A DNA stretch of 64,000 nt. It comes from an uncultured Duncaniella sp. Its GTDB lineage: Bacteria; Bacteroidota; Bacteroidia; Bacteroidales; Muribaculaceae. Each line of letters begins with the position of its first letter. Within the stretch, counting starts at the first letter, position 1. Of the stretch, positions 15,103 to 23,686 are shown in pieces. The notes beneath the pieces were generated by a model that saw only the letters and a program-made list of their open reading frames with translations, made no database searches and had not been told where the DNA came from. Location of the stretch: positions 86,095 through 150,094 of the forward strand of contig CAJULW010000010.1 of NCBI GenBank assembly GCA_910587515.1. The letters run 5' to 3'. The translations under genes were made by a program, and so were the position numbers.

Positions 15103-18100
15103 TTAAAATGTCATACTGAGTGAGAGGTTGACGTTACGGCTGAACGGATAAGCTGTTCCTCGTTCGTATTTCGCACTTGTTATTCTGAACAGATCCTCCG
15201 CCCCCGCGCTTAGATAGAGCCGTTGTAGGCCGAGACGCTTGATCCATTCCTGAGGGACATTGTATTGCAGCGTCACGCTTGACAGCCATAGTTCGTTGTC
15301 TTTTTCGACAAAGCGGTCGCTGTATGTGAATGTCGTTCCTCCTTCAGTCGAGATACTGAGGTATGGAACTACGTCGCCAGGTTTTTTCCAGCGATCGGTA
15401 AATGCTCTTAAATCGACATTTTTTCTCGGATCGACGTTTTCCACTTTGGCCATTCGTGTCGAGTTGTACATGTCGCCACCGAATCGGTATGAGAAGTTGA
15501 TGTTCAACGATAGGTTTTTCCAAGCGACAAGCGAAGATATTGTGCCCTGAAGGAGCGGATTGGTGTCACCGCAAGCCACTTGGTCAGACGAACTGTAGTC
15601 GTATGTATAAGTACCGTCCTTTTTGATGAATATTTCCTTTCCTGATGCAGGGTCTATGCCAGCGGAGCGTACTGCGTATATCGCAGTGGGAGATTCTCCT
15701 TCGCGGAATTGCAGACGCGGAGCCACTTCGTCGTTGGTTTCTCCGTTTAGCTCGTTTTTGCGTTTTAGTGCATCGGAGATATTTTTAATGGTGGTTTTCG
15801 AGTGCAGACCGTTGGCAGACAGAGTCCATGTCCAGTCTCGTGTTTGGATCAGCTTGCCCCAGAGAGAGAATTCGAAGCCATAGCTTTCTTGTGAGCCGAA
15901 GTTGTTTTTGACGGATGTCGCTCCGGATGATGGCGGCAGCGTGACATCAATGAGCATGTCATCCGTGTTTTCCCGATAATAATCAAGATTTATATTGAAG
16001 CGGTCACCAAAAAGTGATGATGTGAGACCGATGTTCAGCTTTTTTGTCGTTTGCCATGTGAGATCTGGATTTGCCATACCCATCGGCACTGCTCCAACTC
16101 CGGCATAATGCAGATAGTTTATCGAATAGAAATAGGTCGACATGGCTTGATATGAGTCGAATTTAACGCTACCGGTGTAGCCGTAACTGCCACGAAGGCG
16201 CAAAAGATCGACAAAGCCGAGATCGCGCATGAATTTTTCATTGTGCATGTTATAGCCGAGACCGGTCGACCAGAACGGAGCTGTCCTCTTGTCGGCTCCG
16301 AATTTCGATGATCCGGACAAACGGTAGCTGCCATCTATCACGTATCGGTTTTTCCAAATGAAGTTCGCAGCGGCAAATCCACCTACGCTTGTGGAAAGGT
16401 CTTCACCTCCGTATGGGAGTTGTGCGGTGGAATAGGTGGTCGCGTATGATATGTCGTCAAGATCATCTGACAAGAATCCGCTGCCGGTAAGGTAGCTGCT
16501 TGTCGACTTGTTGCGTTTCACTTCCCATCCGAGGTTGAGGGTGAACATGGTTCCTTCTTTATCGAAGTTATGTATCCAGTTGCCGATAATTTTTCCGCTC
16601 CAATTATCTGTGCCGAGATTGCCAAGGGTGTATGATCCCTTTTGTGTGATCGGAGCGTCTTTAAGGAAAGCATTTGAGTCCGGAGATTTGAATTCGTCGC
16701 TTGTGCCTCTGGTAGTCGAATATGATCCTTGGGCGGTGACATAGAGGTTCGGTTTGAAATTGTATCTTACGTCCAATGATACATTTTGCGTCCTTGCCTG
16801 TGTTTTGCTGAAAGAACTTAGGGATGCTTCATAAAGCGGATTGTTATGATTGTATGAAAGATGCTTGCGTAAATTTCCGTATTCGTCGTATGGAGAATCG
16901 TATGGGTTCGCATAGATATAGTCCTGGAAAGAGCCGTATTTCGAGTTGTTCGTCTCAAGATTTGAATGGTCGGCTCTGAGAGTTACGATCAGCTTGTCCT
17001 GTACCCTATAGCTAAGATATAGGTCAAAACCATAGCGGTTGCGTCCGTCGTCTTTCATGACTCCGTTTATGTTTGAATAGTCGGCTGTGAAATTATAGTC
17101 GAGACTTGATCCTCGTCCGGAGACAGAAAGGGAATGCGTGTGCGAGAAACTATTGCGCACCGGTTTCGATATCCAGTCGATGTCAGTGCCAGCGCTGATT
17201 AAAGCGAGTTTGTCATAATAACTTTGGTCGAGGTTCCCGTCTGATGATTTGTATAGGCCTGCTAATTTTTCAAACTCAAGTTTTTGGCGGGCATTGCACA
17301 GGTCATAGCTGCTGAGGTCTGCAAAACTGAGCTGAGGAGTGAATGTGTAGCGGACGCGTACCGGAGCTTGTGAGACGCGTTTACGTTCAATGATTATGAC
17401 ACCGTTGGCAGCGTTTTCGCCATATAGTGCCGTTGCCGAAGCGTCTTTGAGTATGTCGACGCGGTCGATATCCTGAACGTTCATGTCGTATAACGCCTGT
17501 AGATTGCTTTCGACACCATCTATGACTATGAGAGGAGAGTTCAGCCCCACTTCATTTCCGGTCGCAAGCGATGTGGTGCTGCGCAGCACAAGATCAGGAA
17601 TATTGTTTGGGTTTGATCCCATTGCATTATTCTGTGTGATGTTCAGGCCTGCGTCAAGCGTGCTTAGTGCTTGTAAGATATTTGTCGGTGAGACGCTTAG
17701 GAGTTCGTCGCCTGACAAGCTTTTAGCGGCTCCGGTATAAGTGTTTTTCTTACGGGTAAAATATCCGTTTACCACTATTTCATCCATTTTTTTCGCTTCT
17801 TCGATCATGACGATCTCCATAGGCTTGTCGAACACCGGTTTGTGTTCCTGAGGTGCGTAACCTATATATGAGAAACGAAGTGTGGAATTCGGATACATTG
17901 AAAGTTCGAACTCACCATCAAGATTGGTAGATGTGCCTGTGACGATTTTCCCGCCTTTTACTACAGCGACGGTAACACCCGGCATAGGCAGATGCTCGAG
18001 GTCATCAACGACTGTGCCTCGTACCCTACCGGCTTGTAGTTTGCTTTGGGCAGATGCGATGGTTGTAACGCTTAGAAGGCATACGAACCAAATGGCAAGC

Positions 18101-18150
18101 ACGCGTATCAGTCTTGGTGAGTGTGATAGATAATAGTTAACTGATTCCAT
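15103..18150 (-). CDS. SusC/RagA family TonB-linked outer-membrane transporter
   Basis: A 1015-residue TonB-dependent barrel. The signal peptide ends near TIASAQS. A carboxypeptidase-regulatory-like domain (about 40-110) contains GRVRGTVVDD and FSYIGYAPQEH. A plug domain (about 125-260) has SPLIVIDGVESNLQALYDMN, DIDRVDILKDASATALYG and ANGVIIIERKR. The barrel ends in NVNLSLSMTF with the usual terminal Phe. I see no N-terminal anti-sigma-interacting extension. It is the first gene of the operon SusC-SusD-DUF4843-PKD-TlpA and works with SusD to import a ligand using TonB energy, possibly from the exbB-tonB operon near 61 kb. Confidence 0.93.
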   Translation of the reverse strand: MESVNYYLSHSPRLIRVLAIWFVCLLSVTTIASAQSKLQAGRVRGTVVDDLEHLPMPGVTVAVVKGGKIVTGTSTNLDGEFELSMYPNSTLRFSYIGYAPQEHKPVFDKPMEIVMIEEAKKMDEIVVNGYFTRKKNTYTGAAKSLSGDELLSVSPTNILQALSTLDAGLNITQNNAMGSNPNNIPDLVLRSTTSLATGNEVGLNSPLIVIDGVESNLQALYDMNVQDIDRVDILKDASATALYGENAANGVIIIERKRVSQAPVRVRYTFTPQLSFADLSSYDLCNARQKLEFEKLAGLYKSSDGNLDQSYYDKLALISAGTDIDWISKPVRNSFSHTHSLSVSGRGSSLDYNFTADYSNINGVMKDDGRNRYGFDLYLSYRVQDKLIVTLRADHSNLETNNSKYGSFQDYIYANPYDSPYDEYGNLRKHLSYNHNNPLYEASLSSFSKTQARTQNVSLDVRYNFKPNLYVTAQGSYSTTRGTSDEFKSPDSNAFLKDAPITQKGSYTLGNLGTDNWSGKIIGNWIHNFDKEGTMFTLNLGWEVKRNKSTSSYLTGSGFLSDDLDDISYATTYSTAQLPYGGEDLSTSVGGFAAANFIWKNRYVIDGSYRLSGSSKFGADKRTAPFWSTGLGYNMHNEKFMRDLGFVDLLRLRGSYGYTGSVKFDSYQAMSTYFYSINYLHYAGVGAVPMGMANPDLTWQTTKKLNIGLTSSLFGDRFNINLDYYRENTDDMLIDVTLPPSSGATSVKNNFGSQESYGFEFSLWGKLIQTRDWTWTLSANGLHSKTTIKNISDALKRKNELNGETNDEVAPRLQFREGESPTAIYAVRSAGIDPASGKEIFIKKDGTYTYDYSSSDQVACGDTNPLLQGTISSLVAWKNLSLNINFSYRFGGDMYNSTRMAKVENVDPRKNVDLRAFTDRWKKPGDVVPYLSISTEGGTTFTYSDRFVEKDNELWLSSVTLQYNVPQEWIKRLGLQRLYLSAGAEDLFRITSAKYERGTAYPFSRNVNLSLSMTF

Positions 18151-18444
18151 TGCTCTGTGTTAAAATATATAAATACGATTGGTTATGATGTCAAAATGTC
18201 ACTATTTCGCTTTTGTGCTATGTTTTTTGTGCTAATTTGAAACATCGAATTTAGTTAATGTTATTTTAATGTGCAAGCGATATATAGACAATCATGATAC
18301 AACAATAAAATTAACATTTGTAAATCTATTGGCAATATTCTGTAATATAGTTTTTTATAATAGGTTTTAGGGTTGATATGCTTTAACGTAGTTTAACTAT
18401 ATGTGTGTTTAAAACCGTATGGTTATCATAAGTGTTAAAAATAT

Positions 18445-19836
18445 ATGAGTCTTAAAACGTTTCGATGGAAAGGATTGCGTATTGCTCTTGAAAGATTCGT
18501 GGAGTGGCGTCAACGCAATTTATCTGATGTGGCTTTCCTATATATTCTCGCTACGATTACAGGAATTTTAGCCGGATCGGGGGCGTTTTTGTTGAAACGT
18601 ATGGTGGCGATTGTATCGAATTTATGGGTAGAGCATTTTAATCCGGATGGAGTGAATTGGATATTGTTGTTGGTTCCGGTTGCGGGTATAATGCTGACCG
18701 TAGTGATGTGTCGTTATGTATTGCGTATGCCTCTTGCTCATGGCGTAGTGCGCCTGATGAAAAATATTTCAAATGGAGTTCCTGTTTTGAGACCAGCGTT
18801 GATGTTTTATCCTCTGATTGCCAATTCTGTCACTCTTGGTTTCGGTGGATCGGCCGGATCGGAAGGGCCTATTGCTTATGCGGGCGCGGCCATAGGCAGC
18901 AACCTCGCGAAGGTGTTCGGACTGTCTTCGCAGATGATGATGGTAATGGTGGGCTGCGGTGCCGGAGCCGGTATAGCGGGTATATTTAAATCTCCGCTCG
19001 GAGGGGTGATGTTTACTCTTGAAGTTCTCAAGATGCCAATGACGACTCTTACGGTGACTGTGCTTGTGGTCACTTCTATAACGGCGGCTATGACTGCTTA
19101 TGTCCTTTCCGGATGTACTCTTGACGTGCCGATGTTAGGGCAAAGCGCTTTTGATTATGGGGCTTTTCCATTTGTTTTGTTGCTTGGGGTTTTCTGTGGT
19201 TTTTATTCGGTATATTATAGCTATATGACTAAAGTTGTTTCGGGCTTTCTTAACGGGTTTTCCAACAGATGGTTTCGGAATATAACCGGTGGTTTTATAC
19301 TCTCATTGTCGGTGTTCTTGTTTCCGGCGCTCTATGGTGAAGGCTATGGCGTGGTGGGTAAAATTGTCAACGGTTCGTTCGATGCGGTTTTAGATTATGG
19401 TCCTTTCGGGGTGCGTGGAGGTGAATGGTTGTTGATAGCTGTCGCTGGTGGTGTGCTTCTTATAAAATGTTTTGCGACATCGGCGACCAATAACGGAGGC
19501 GGGGTTAGTGGAGATTTTGCCCCGACTCTTTTTGCGGGATGTATAGCCGGATTCTTTTTTGCGAGCCTTGTCAATAATGTTTTTCATCAAGAACTTCCGG
19601 TGGCTTTGTTCGCTTGTTTTGGTATGGCGGGAGTCATGTCTGGCTCAATACGGGCACCGTTGATGGCAATTTTTCTTACATGTGAGATGACCGGGACCTA
19701 TTCCTTTTTTCTTCAGTTGACTTTGACATCGGCAATTTCTTTTGGAGTTGTAAGACTCTTCACCTACGATAGCTATTTTTCGCATCGTCTTGACAGGAAT
19801 AACGGCTTGATATCGCGTGTGAAAAAGCGTCAGTAA
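18445..19836 (+). CDS. ClC family chloride channel or H+/Cl- antiporter
   Basis: A 463-residue integral membrane protein with about 10-12 hydrophobic segments and no C-terminal CBS or TrkA domains. The three ClC signatures are present: GGSAGSEGPIAYAG, with gating Glu140; CGAGAGIAGIFKSPLGGVMF; and NNGGGVSGDFAPTLFAG. The first matches GxGxEGP only loosely, with Ser in place of two Gly. It probably moves chloride or another halide across the inner membrane. It is divergent from the SusC operon across a 294-base AT-rich gap in which I found no exact promoter. The convergence on ClC is firm; the ion and whether it couples to protons are not known. Confidence 0.9.
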   Translation: MSLKTFRWKGLRIALERFVEWRQRNLSDVAFLYILATITGILAGSGAFLLKRMVAIVSNLWVEHFNPDGVNWILLLVPVAGIMLTVVMCRYVLRMPLAHGVVRLMKNISNGVPVLRPALMFYPLIANSVTLGFGGSAGSEGPIAYAGAAIGSNLAKVFGLSSQMMMVMVGCGAGAGIAGIFKSPLGGVMFTLEVLKMPMTTLTVTVLVVTSITAAMTAYVLSGCTLDVPMLGQSAFDYGAFPFVLLLGVFCGFYSVYYSYMTKVVSGFLNGFSNRWFRNITGGFILSLSVFLFPALYGEGYGVVGKIVNGSFDAVLDYGPFGVRGGEWLLIAVAGGVLLIKCFATSATNNGGGVSGDFAPTLFAGCIAGFFFASLVNNVFHQELPVALFACFGMAGVMSGSIRAPLMAIFLTCEMTGTYSFFLQLTLTSAISFGVVRLFTYDSYFSHRLDRNNGLISRVKKRQ

Positions 19837-19878
19837 ATAAGTTCGTCTGGTTAATTTATGTGAAAATCCATGTTGGTG

Positions 19879-19909
19879 TTGATTGACAGACTGATTCTGC
19901 GTAATTTTG
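19879..19909 (+). promoter_or_regulatory. Promoter of lgt
   Basis: TTG at 19879-19881 and TAATTTTG at 19902-19909 are spaced by exactly 20 nt, a full Bacteroidetes consensus. Expected start near 19916, about 30 nt before the lgt ATG. Confidence 0.8.
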
Positions 19910-19945
19910 TGAAAAATTAGTAACATCCATAATCAATTTCATCGC

Positions 19946-20812
19946 ATGTTGGATTTTATAATATGGAATGTCGATCCGGTAATATTTCATATCGGAAATT
20001 TCGGAATCCGTTGGTACAGTCTCGCGTTTATGGTCGGTTTTTTGGTCGGTTATGAAATAGAGGCGCGTATCTATCGTCACGAGGGTGCACCTGAGCGTTG
20101 GCTCAGCCTTCTATTGTTATGGACGGTGGCCGGTACGATTGTCGGTGCCCGTCTCGGCCATGTGTTTTTTTATCAATGGGATCTGTATAAGCAGGATCCG
20201 GTAAGCATTCTCTATGTCTGGGAAGGGGGATTGGCGAGTCATGGCGGTACGATAGGCATTATACTTTGTGTCATATTGTTTTCGGTCTTTACGACCAAGC
20301 GCAGCCCGTTATGGACTTTTGACAGACTTGTTATTCCGGTCGCGCTTGTCGGAGGGCTTATACGCCTTGGCAACTTGATGAATTCGGAGATATTCGGACA
20401 CGCGACCGACATGCCGTGGGGTTTTATGTTTGTCCGTTCGATGGAGTGGCGGCAACTTTATTTGGGTCAGGCTTGTCATCCGACACAGATCTATGAGGCT
20501 TTGTGCTATTTCGCGCTTTTTGCGTTGTTGATGTGGATGTATTGGAAAAAGAACGCGGAAGAGCGTCCAGGGCTTATTTTCGGAGTTTTCTTTATAGGGA
20601 TTTTTCTCCCGCGATTTTTAATAGAATTCATAAAAAATCCGCAGGTGGAATTTGAACAGGCAATGGTGTTGAATATGGGGCAATGGCTTAGCCTCCCATT
20701 TGTTCTTTTGGGAATAGTCCTTGTGGTATACGCAATGATACGTCCCCGTCAGAATCTGACTTTTCCGAATCGTTTCGCTGATGAGGCACAAGAGACAAAA
20801 AAACGACGTTGA
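19946..20812 (+). CDS. lgt: Prolipoprotein diacylglyceryl transferase
   Basis: An inner-membrane enzyme of 288 residues that transfers diacylglycerol from phosphatidylglycerol to the lipobox Cys of prolipoproteins, the first step for the many lipoproteins in this window. About seven membrane segments are visible. Conserved parts are IRWYSLAFMVGFLVGY, GARLGHVFFYQWDLY, the loop EGGLASHGGTIG, GGLIRLGNLMNSEIFGH with the essential Arg and Asn, and the HPTQIYEAL motif. It has its own promoter. The pheS unit follows after 56 nt. Confidence 0.95.
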   Translation: MLDFIIWNVDPVIFHIGNFGIRWYSLAFMVGFLVGYEIEARIYRHEGAPERWLSLLLLWTVAGTIVGARLGHVFFYQWDLYKQDPVSILYVWEGGLASHGGTIGIILCVILFSVFTTKRSPLWTFDRLVIPVALVGGLIRLGNLMNSEIFGHATDMPWGFMFVRSMEWRQLYLGQACHPTQIYEALCYFALFALLMWMYWKKNAEERPGLIFGVFFIGIFLPRFLIEFIKNPQVEFEQAMVLNMGQWLSLPFVLLGIVLVVYAMIRPRQNLTFPNRFADEAQETKKRR

Positions 20813-20838
20813 TAGATGTCTGTCTGAGGAAAAAAGAG

Positions 20839-20846
20839 TAATTTTG
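20839..20846 (+). promoter_or_regulatory. Putative -7 box for pheS
   Basis: TAATTTTG lies 22 nt before the pheS ATG. No TTG is found at 19-22 nt upstream, so only the -7 element is supported. Confidence 0.45.
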
Positions 20847-20868
20847 CACATAGAAAATTCAAAGATCA

Positions 20869-21888
20869 ATGATAGATAGGATAAATCAGCTTAGGGCTGA
20901 AATAGACGGTCTTGATGCGAAGACCATGCAGGATGTGGAGACAATCCGCATTAAATATCTCAGTAAGAAGGGGGCGATCTCCGAATTGATGGCGGATTTC
21001 CGTACCGTTCCTTCTGAACAGAAACGTGAATTGGGGCAAAAGCTTAATGAACTCAAGACCATTGTCACGGAGCGTCTGAATGCTTTGCGCGAAAAGCTTG
21101 AACAGGCCGACAGCGTGGCAGCGGATATGGATCTTACACGTACGGCCGCTCCGATGCCGCTTGGCTCGCGTCATCCGCTTTCGCTTGTGAGAAACGAAAT
21201 CGTATCGATTTTTTCGCGCCTCGGATTCACGATAGCTGAAGGCCCTGAAATAGAAGACGACTGGCATGTATTCTCTTCTTTGAATTTTGCGGAGGATCAT
21301 CCCGCACGCGATATGCAGGATACTTTCTTTATACAGCGTACCCCTGACGTATTGCTCCGTACGCACACCTCGTCGGTGCAGAGCCGTGTGATGGAAAATA
21401 CCCAGCCTCCTATCCGGATTATTTGCCCGGGGCGAGTCTATCGTAACGAGGCTATTTCCGCCCGTGCGCATTGTTTTTTCCATCAGGTGGAGGCTTTGTA
21501 TGTCGATCGGAACGTGTCGTTTGCCGATTTGCGTCAGACATTGCTGTATTTTGCCCGCGAGATGTTCGGGCCTGAGACGAAAATACGTCTGCGTCCGAGC
21601 TACTTCCCATTCACTGAACCGTCGGCAGAAATGGACATATCATGTAACCTTTGCGGTGGCAAGGGCTGTTCTTTCTGTAAACATACAGGCTGGGTCGAGA
21701 TTCTCGGTTGTGGTATGGTTGATCCCAATGTCCTTGACGCTTGCGGCATAGATTCCGGAACATATACCGGTTTCGCACTCGGAATGGGGGTAGAACGTAT
21801 AACCAACCTTAAATATCAGGTTAAGGATCTTCGTATGTTCTCTGAAAACGACGTGCGTTTCCTTCAACAGTTCCGTTCCGCCCACTGA
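20869..21888 (+). CDS. pheS: Phenylalanyl-tRNA synthetase alpha subunit
   Basis: A class II aminoacyl-tRNA synthetase subunit of 339 residues that charges tRNA-Phe together with PheT, which is not in this window. An N-terminal coiled coil (about 1-85) is followed by the catalytic core with FTIAEGPEIEDDWHVFSSLN, the class II motif 2 region in ICPGRVYRNEAISARAHCFF, and motif 3 in GFALGMGVERI. The Cys-rich stretch SCNLCGGKGCSFCK near residue 265 is typical of bacterial PheS. Its stop codon overlaps the nth ATG in TGATG, so the two are translationally linked. Confidence 0.96.
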   Translation: MIDRINQLRAEIDGLDAKTMQDVETIRIKYLSKKGAISELMADFRTVPSEQKRELGQKLNELKTIVTERLNALREKLEQADSVAADMDLTRTAAPMPLGSRHPLSLVRNEIVSIFSRLGFTIAEGPEIEDDWHVFSSLNFAEDHPARDMQDTFFIQRTPDVLLRTHTSSVQSRVMENTQPPIRIICPGRVYRNEAISARAHCFFHQVEALYVDRNVSFADLRQTLLYFAREMFGPETKIRLRPSYFPFTEPSAEMDISCNLCGGKGCSFCKHTGWVEILGCGMVDPNVLDACGIDSGTYTGFALGMGVERITNLKYQVKDLRMFSENDVRFLQQFRSAH

Positions 21889-22526
21889 TGACGGTCAAGG
21901 AACGCTACGAGCGTGTGCTCGAATGGTTTGCATCCGCCATGCCGGTGGCAGAGACAGAGTTGAGTTACGAAAACCCGTTTCAGTTGCTTGTAGCGGTCAT
22001 TCTTTCGGCTCAATGTACGGACAAAAGAGTGAACATGATTACACCTGCTTTGTTTGAGGCGTTTCCCGATCCGTATGCTCTTGCCGGAGCGACGGTCGAA
22101 GAGATATATGAATATATAAAATCATGTTCCTATCCCAACAACAAGAGCCGTTCATTGAGCGGAATGGCACGAAAGCTAATCTCGGATTTCAATGGAGAGG
22201 TCCCTGCTGACCTGGATTCTCTTATGTGCCTGCCAGGTGTCGGGCGAAAGACGGCCAACGTGATTCTTTCAGTTGTCTACAACAAGGCTACAATGGCTGT
22301 GGATACGCATGTGTTCCGCGTGAGCGAGCGTATAGGTCTTACGACCGGAAGCAAAACCCCGCTCGCTACAGAAAAAACTTTGATCAGGCATATTCCGGAG
22401 GGACTTGTGCCTAAAGCTCATCATTGGCTCATACTTCATGGCCGTTACGTATGTAAGGCGCGTAGGCCTGACTGTTTGAATTGTGGCCTTACCTCCGTAT
22501 GTCGCTATTACTCAAAGAATGGTTGA
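21888..22526 (+). CDS. nth: Endonuclease III, DNA glycosylase/AP lyase
   Basis: A 212-residue base-excision repair enzyme removing oxidised pyrimidines. The helix-hairpin-helix reads LMCLPGVGRKTANVILS with the catalytic Lys in GRKTA, the catalytic Asp follows in AVDTHVFRVSER, and the iron-sulfur loop CKARRPDCLNCGLTSVC gives four Cys. The QCTDKRVN segment is typical of the family. The ATG overlaps the pheS stop and the 3' end overlaps the next gene by 8 bases, so it sits inside a coupled operon. Confidence 0.95.
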   Translation: MTVKERYERVLEWFASAMPVAETELSYENPFQLLVAVILSAQCTDKRVNMITPALFEAFPDPYALAGATVEEIYEYIKSCSYPNNKSRSLSGMARKLISDFNGEVPADLDSLMCLPGVGRKTANVILSVVYNKATMAVDTHVFRVSERIGLTTGSKTPLATEKTLIRHIPEGLVPKAHHWLILHGRYVCKARRPDCLNCGLTSVCRYYSKNG

Positions 22527-23163
22527 ATCTACATTTATTTTTATTATAGAGATGCTTGGGACTCTCGCATTCGGAGTCAGTGGAGTGCGTCTCGCAGCGA
22601 AAAAACATTTTGATTGGTTCGGGGCCTATACCATCGGGGTCATAACAGCGATAGGCGGTGGGACTCTTCGCGATGTATTGTTGGATATTCCCGTTTTTTG
22701 GATGCAGAATTGGCTGTATTTGGCGGTCACAGGACTTTCATTTCTGATAGTCGCTGCCTTTACGCGTGTATTGACCTCCGATTCCAAGTCACTATTCATG
22801 TTTGATGCGGTAGGTCTGACTCTTTTTGTTATCACGGGTATAGAGAAGACTCTTGCTGTAGGCTATCCGATGTGGGTGGCTATGATTATGGGAATGATAA
22901 CGGGATCTTTCGGAGGCGTGCTTCGCGATGTTCTTATCAATGAAGAACCGTTGTTCTTTCGTAAGGATATTTATGCTACCGCATGTCTTGCCGGAGGCGG
23001 TATATATTGGGCTACCGCTGTGGTGGGTGGGCCTATATGGATGCAACAGCTTCTCTGTGTGGCTACGATACTTGTGCTGCGATGGGGAGCCCTACGCTAT
23101 GGCTGGCATCTGCCTGAAATGAAAGAACGTTCGGTCAGATGCGGAAAAGGAGTCCGTCAATGA
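22519..23163 (+). CDS. TRIC/YadS family cation channel protein
   Basis: A 214-residue inner-membrane protein with about seven hydrophobic segments. It carries the duplicated UPF0126 unit of TRIC channels: GVSGVRLAAKKHFDWFGAY with AIGGGTLRDVLLD, and later GMITGSFGGVLRDVLINEE. The two GGxxRD motifs mark the repeated three-helix halves. Prokaryotic TRIC proteins form trimeric cation channels; the physiological ion is unknown here. The start at 22519 overlaps the nth stop in ATGGTTGA; the longer frame lacks a good start. The stop overlaps the gtrA start. Confidence 0.85.
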   Translation: MVESTFIFIIEMLGTLAFGVSGVRLAAKKHFDWFGAYTIGVITAIGGGTLRDVLLDIPVFWMQNWLYLAVTGLSFLIVAAFTRVLTSDSKSLFMFDAVGLTLFVITGIEKTLAVGYPMWVAMIMGMITGSFGGVLRDVLINEEPLFFRKDIYATACLAGGGIYWATAVVGGPIWMQQLLCVATILVLRWGALRYGWHLPEMKERSVRCGKGVRQ

Positions 23164-23597
23164 GGGTGTTGGATCTGCGCAATCGTGATGTCAGGCAATT
23201 CGGTAAATATATTGTTGTCGGTGGAGGCAACACTATGCTTACATTGGCTGTCATTTTTCTGCTAAAGTCAGAGTTTGGTGTCAACCTATGGCTGTCTAAT
23301 GCGGTGGGATATGCTGCCGGAATGGTCAATTCGTTCGTCTGGAATAAATTGTGGGTGTTCCGTTCGCGCGGGGGGAGAATATCCGGTGAGGCGTTTCGTT
23401 TTCTGACCGGTTTTGCCGTGTGCTATGCCGTTCAGTTTGCTGTGACCTGGCTTTTCACTTTGGTTCTTGGTCATGGTGAATGGTCGTTGCCGGGCGGATT
23501 TGTTTTAAGCGGATATGGTTTTGCGACCCTTATCGGTATGTGTGCTTACACCGTGTCTAACTATGTCTATAATCGTATTGTTACTTTCAGAAATTAG
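23160..23597 (+). CDS. GtrA-like membrane protein
   Basis: A 145-residue protein with four transmembrane helices and the GtrA family pattern: RQFGKYIVVGGGNTMLTLAVIF, the loop NAVGYAAGMVNSFVWNKLWVF, and the ending VSNYVYNRIVTF. GtrA proteins are thought to help move lipid-linked sugars across the membrane for cell-surface glycosylation. The start at 23160 is favoured by a strong purine-rich site (AAAAGGAG at 23145-23152) and by an ATGA overlap with the preceding stop. It is the last gene of the pheS-nth-TRIC-gtrA unit and is followed by a strong terminator. Confidence 0.85.
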   Translation: MRVLDLRNRDVRQFGKYIVVGGGNTMLTLAVIFLLKSEFGVNLWLSNAVGYAAGMVNSFVWNKLWVFRSRGGRISGEAFRFLTGFAVCYAVQFAVTWLFTLVLGHGEWSLPGGFVLSGYGFATLIGMCAYTVSNYVYNRIVTFRN

Positions 23598-23616
23598 ATA
23601 TTGAATTAAAATATCG

Positions 23617-23672
23617 ACACAAAAAAACACCGGTGTGACAAGTCTAACTCGTCACACCGGTGTTTTTTGTGT
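23617..23672. terminator. Bidirectional terminator between gtrA and the S9 peptidase gene
   Basis: A near-perfect hairpin with arms 23617-23639 and 23651-23672 around an 11-nt loop. The core is CACCGGTGTGAC with its complement, and A/T tracts on both sides give U-runs in either direction. It serves two convergent transcripts. Confidence 0.9.
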
Positions 23673-23686
23673 GTTATACTGATATC

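Noticed and set aside
9902..18150. Calling the SusC-SusD operon a polysaccharide utilisation locus
   Set aside because: No carbohydrate enzyme or SusR/HTCS regulator is adjacent; the GH genes at 27, 35 and 1 kb are separated by unrelated genes.
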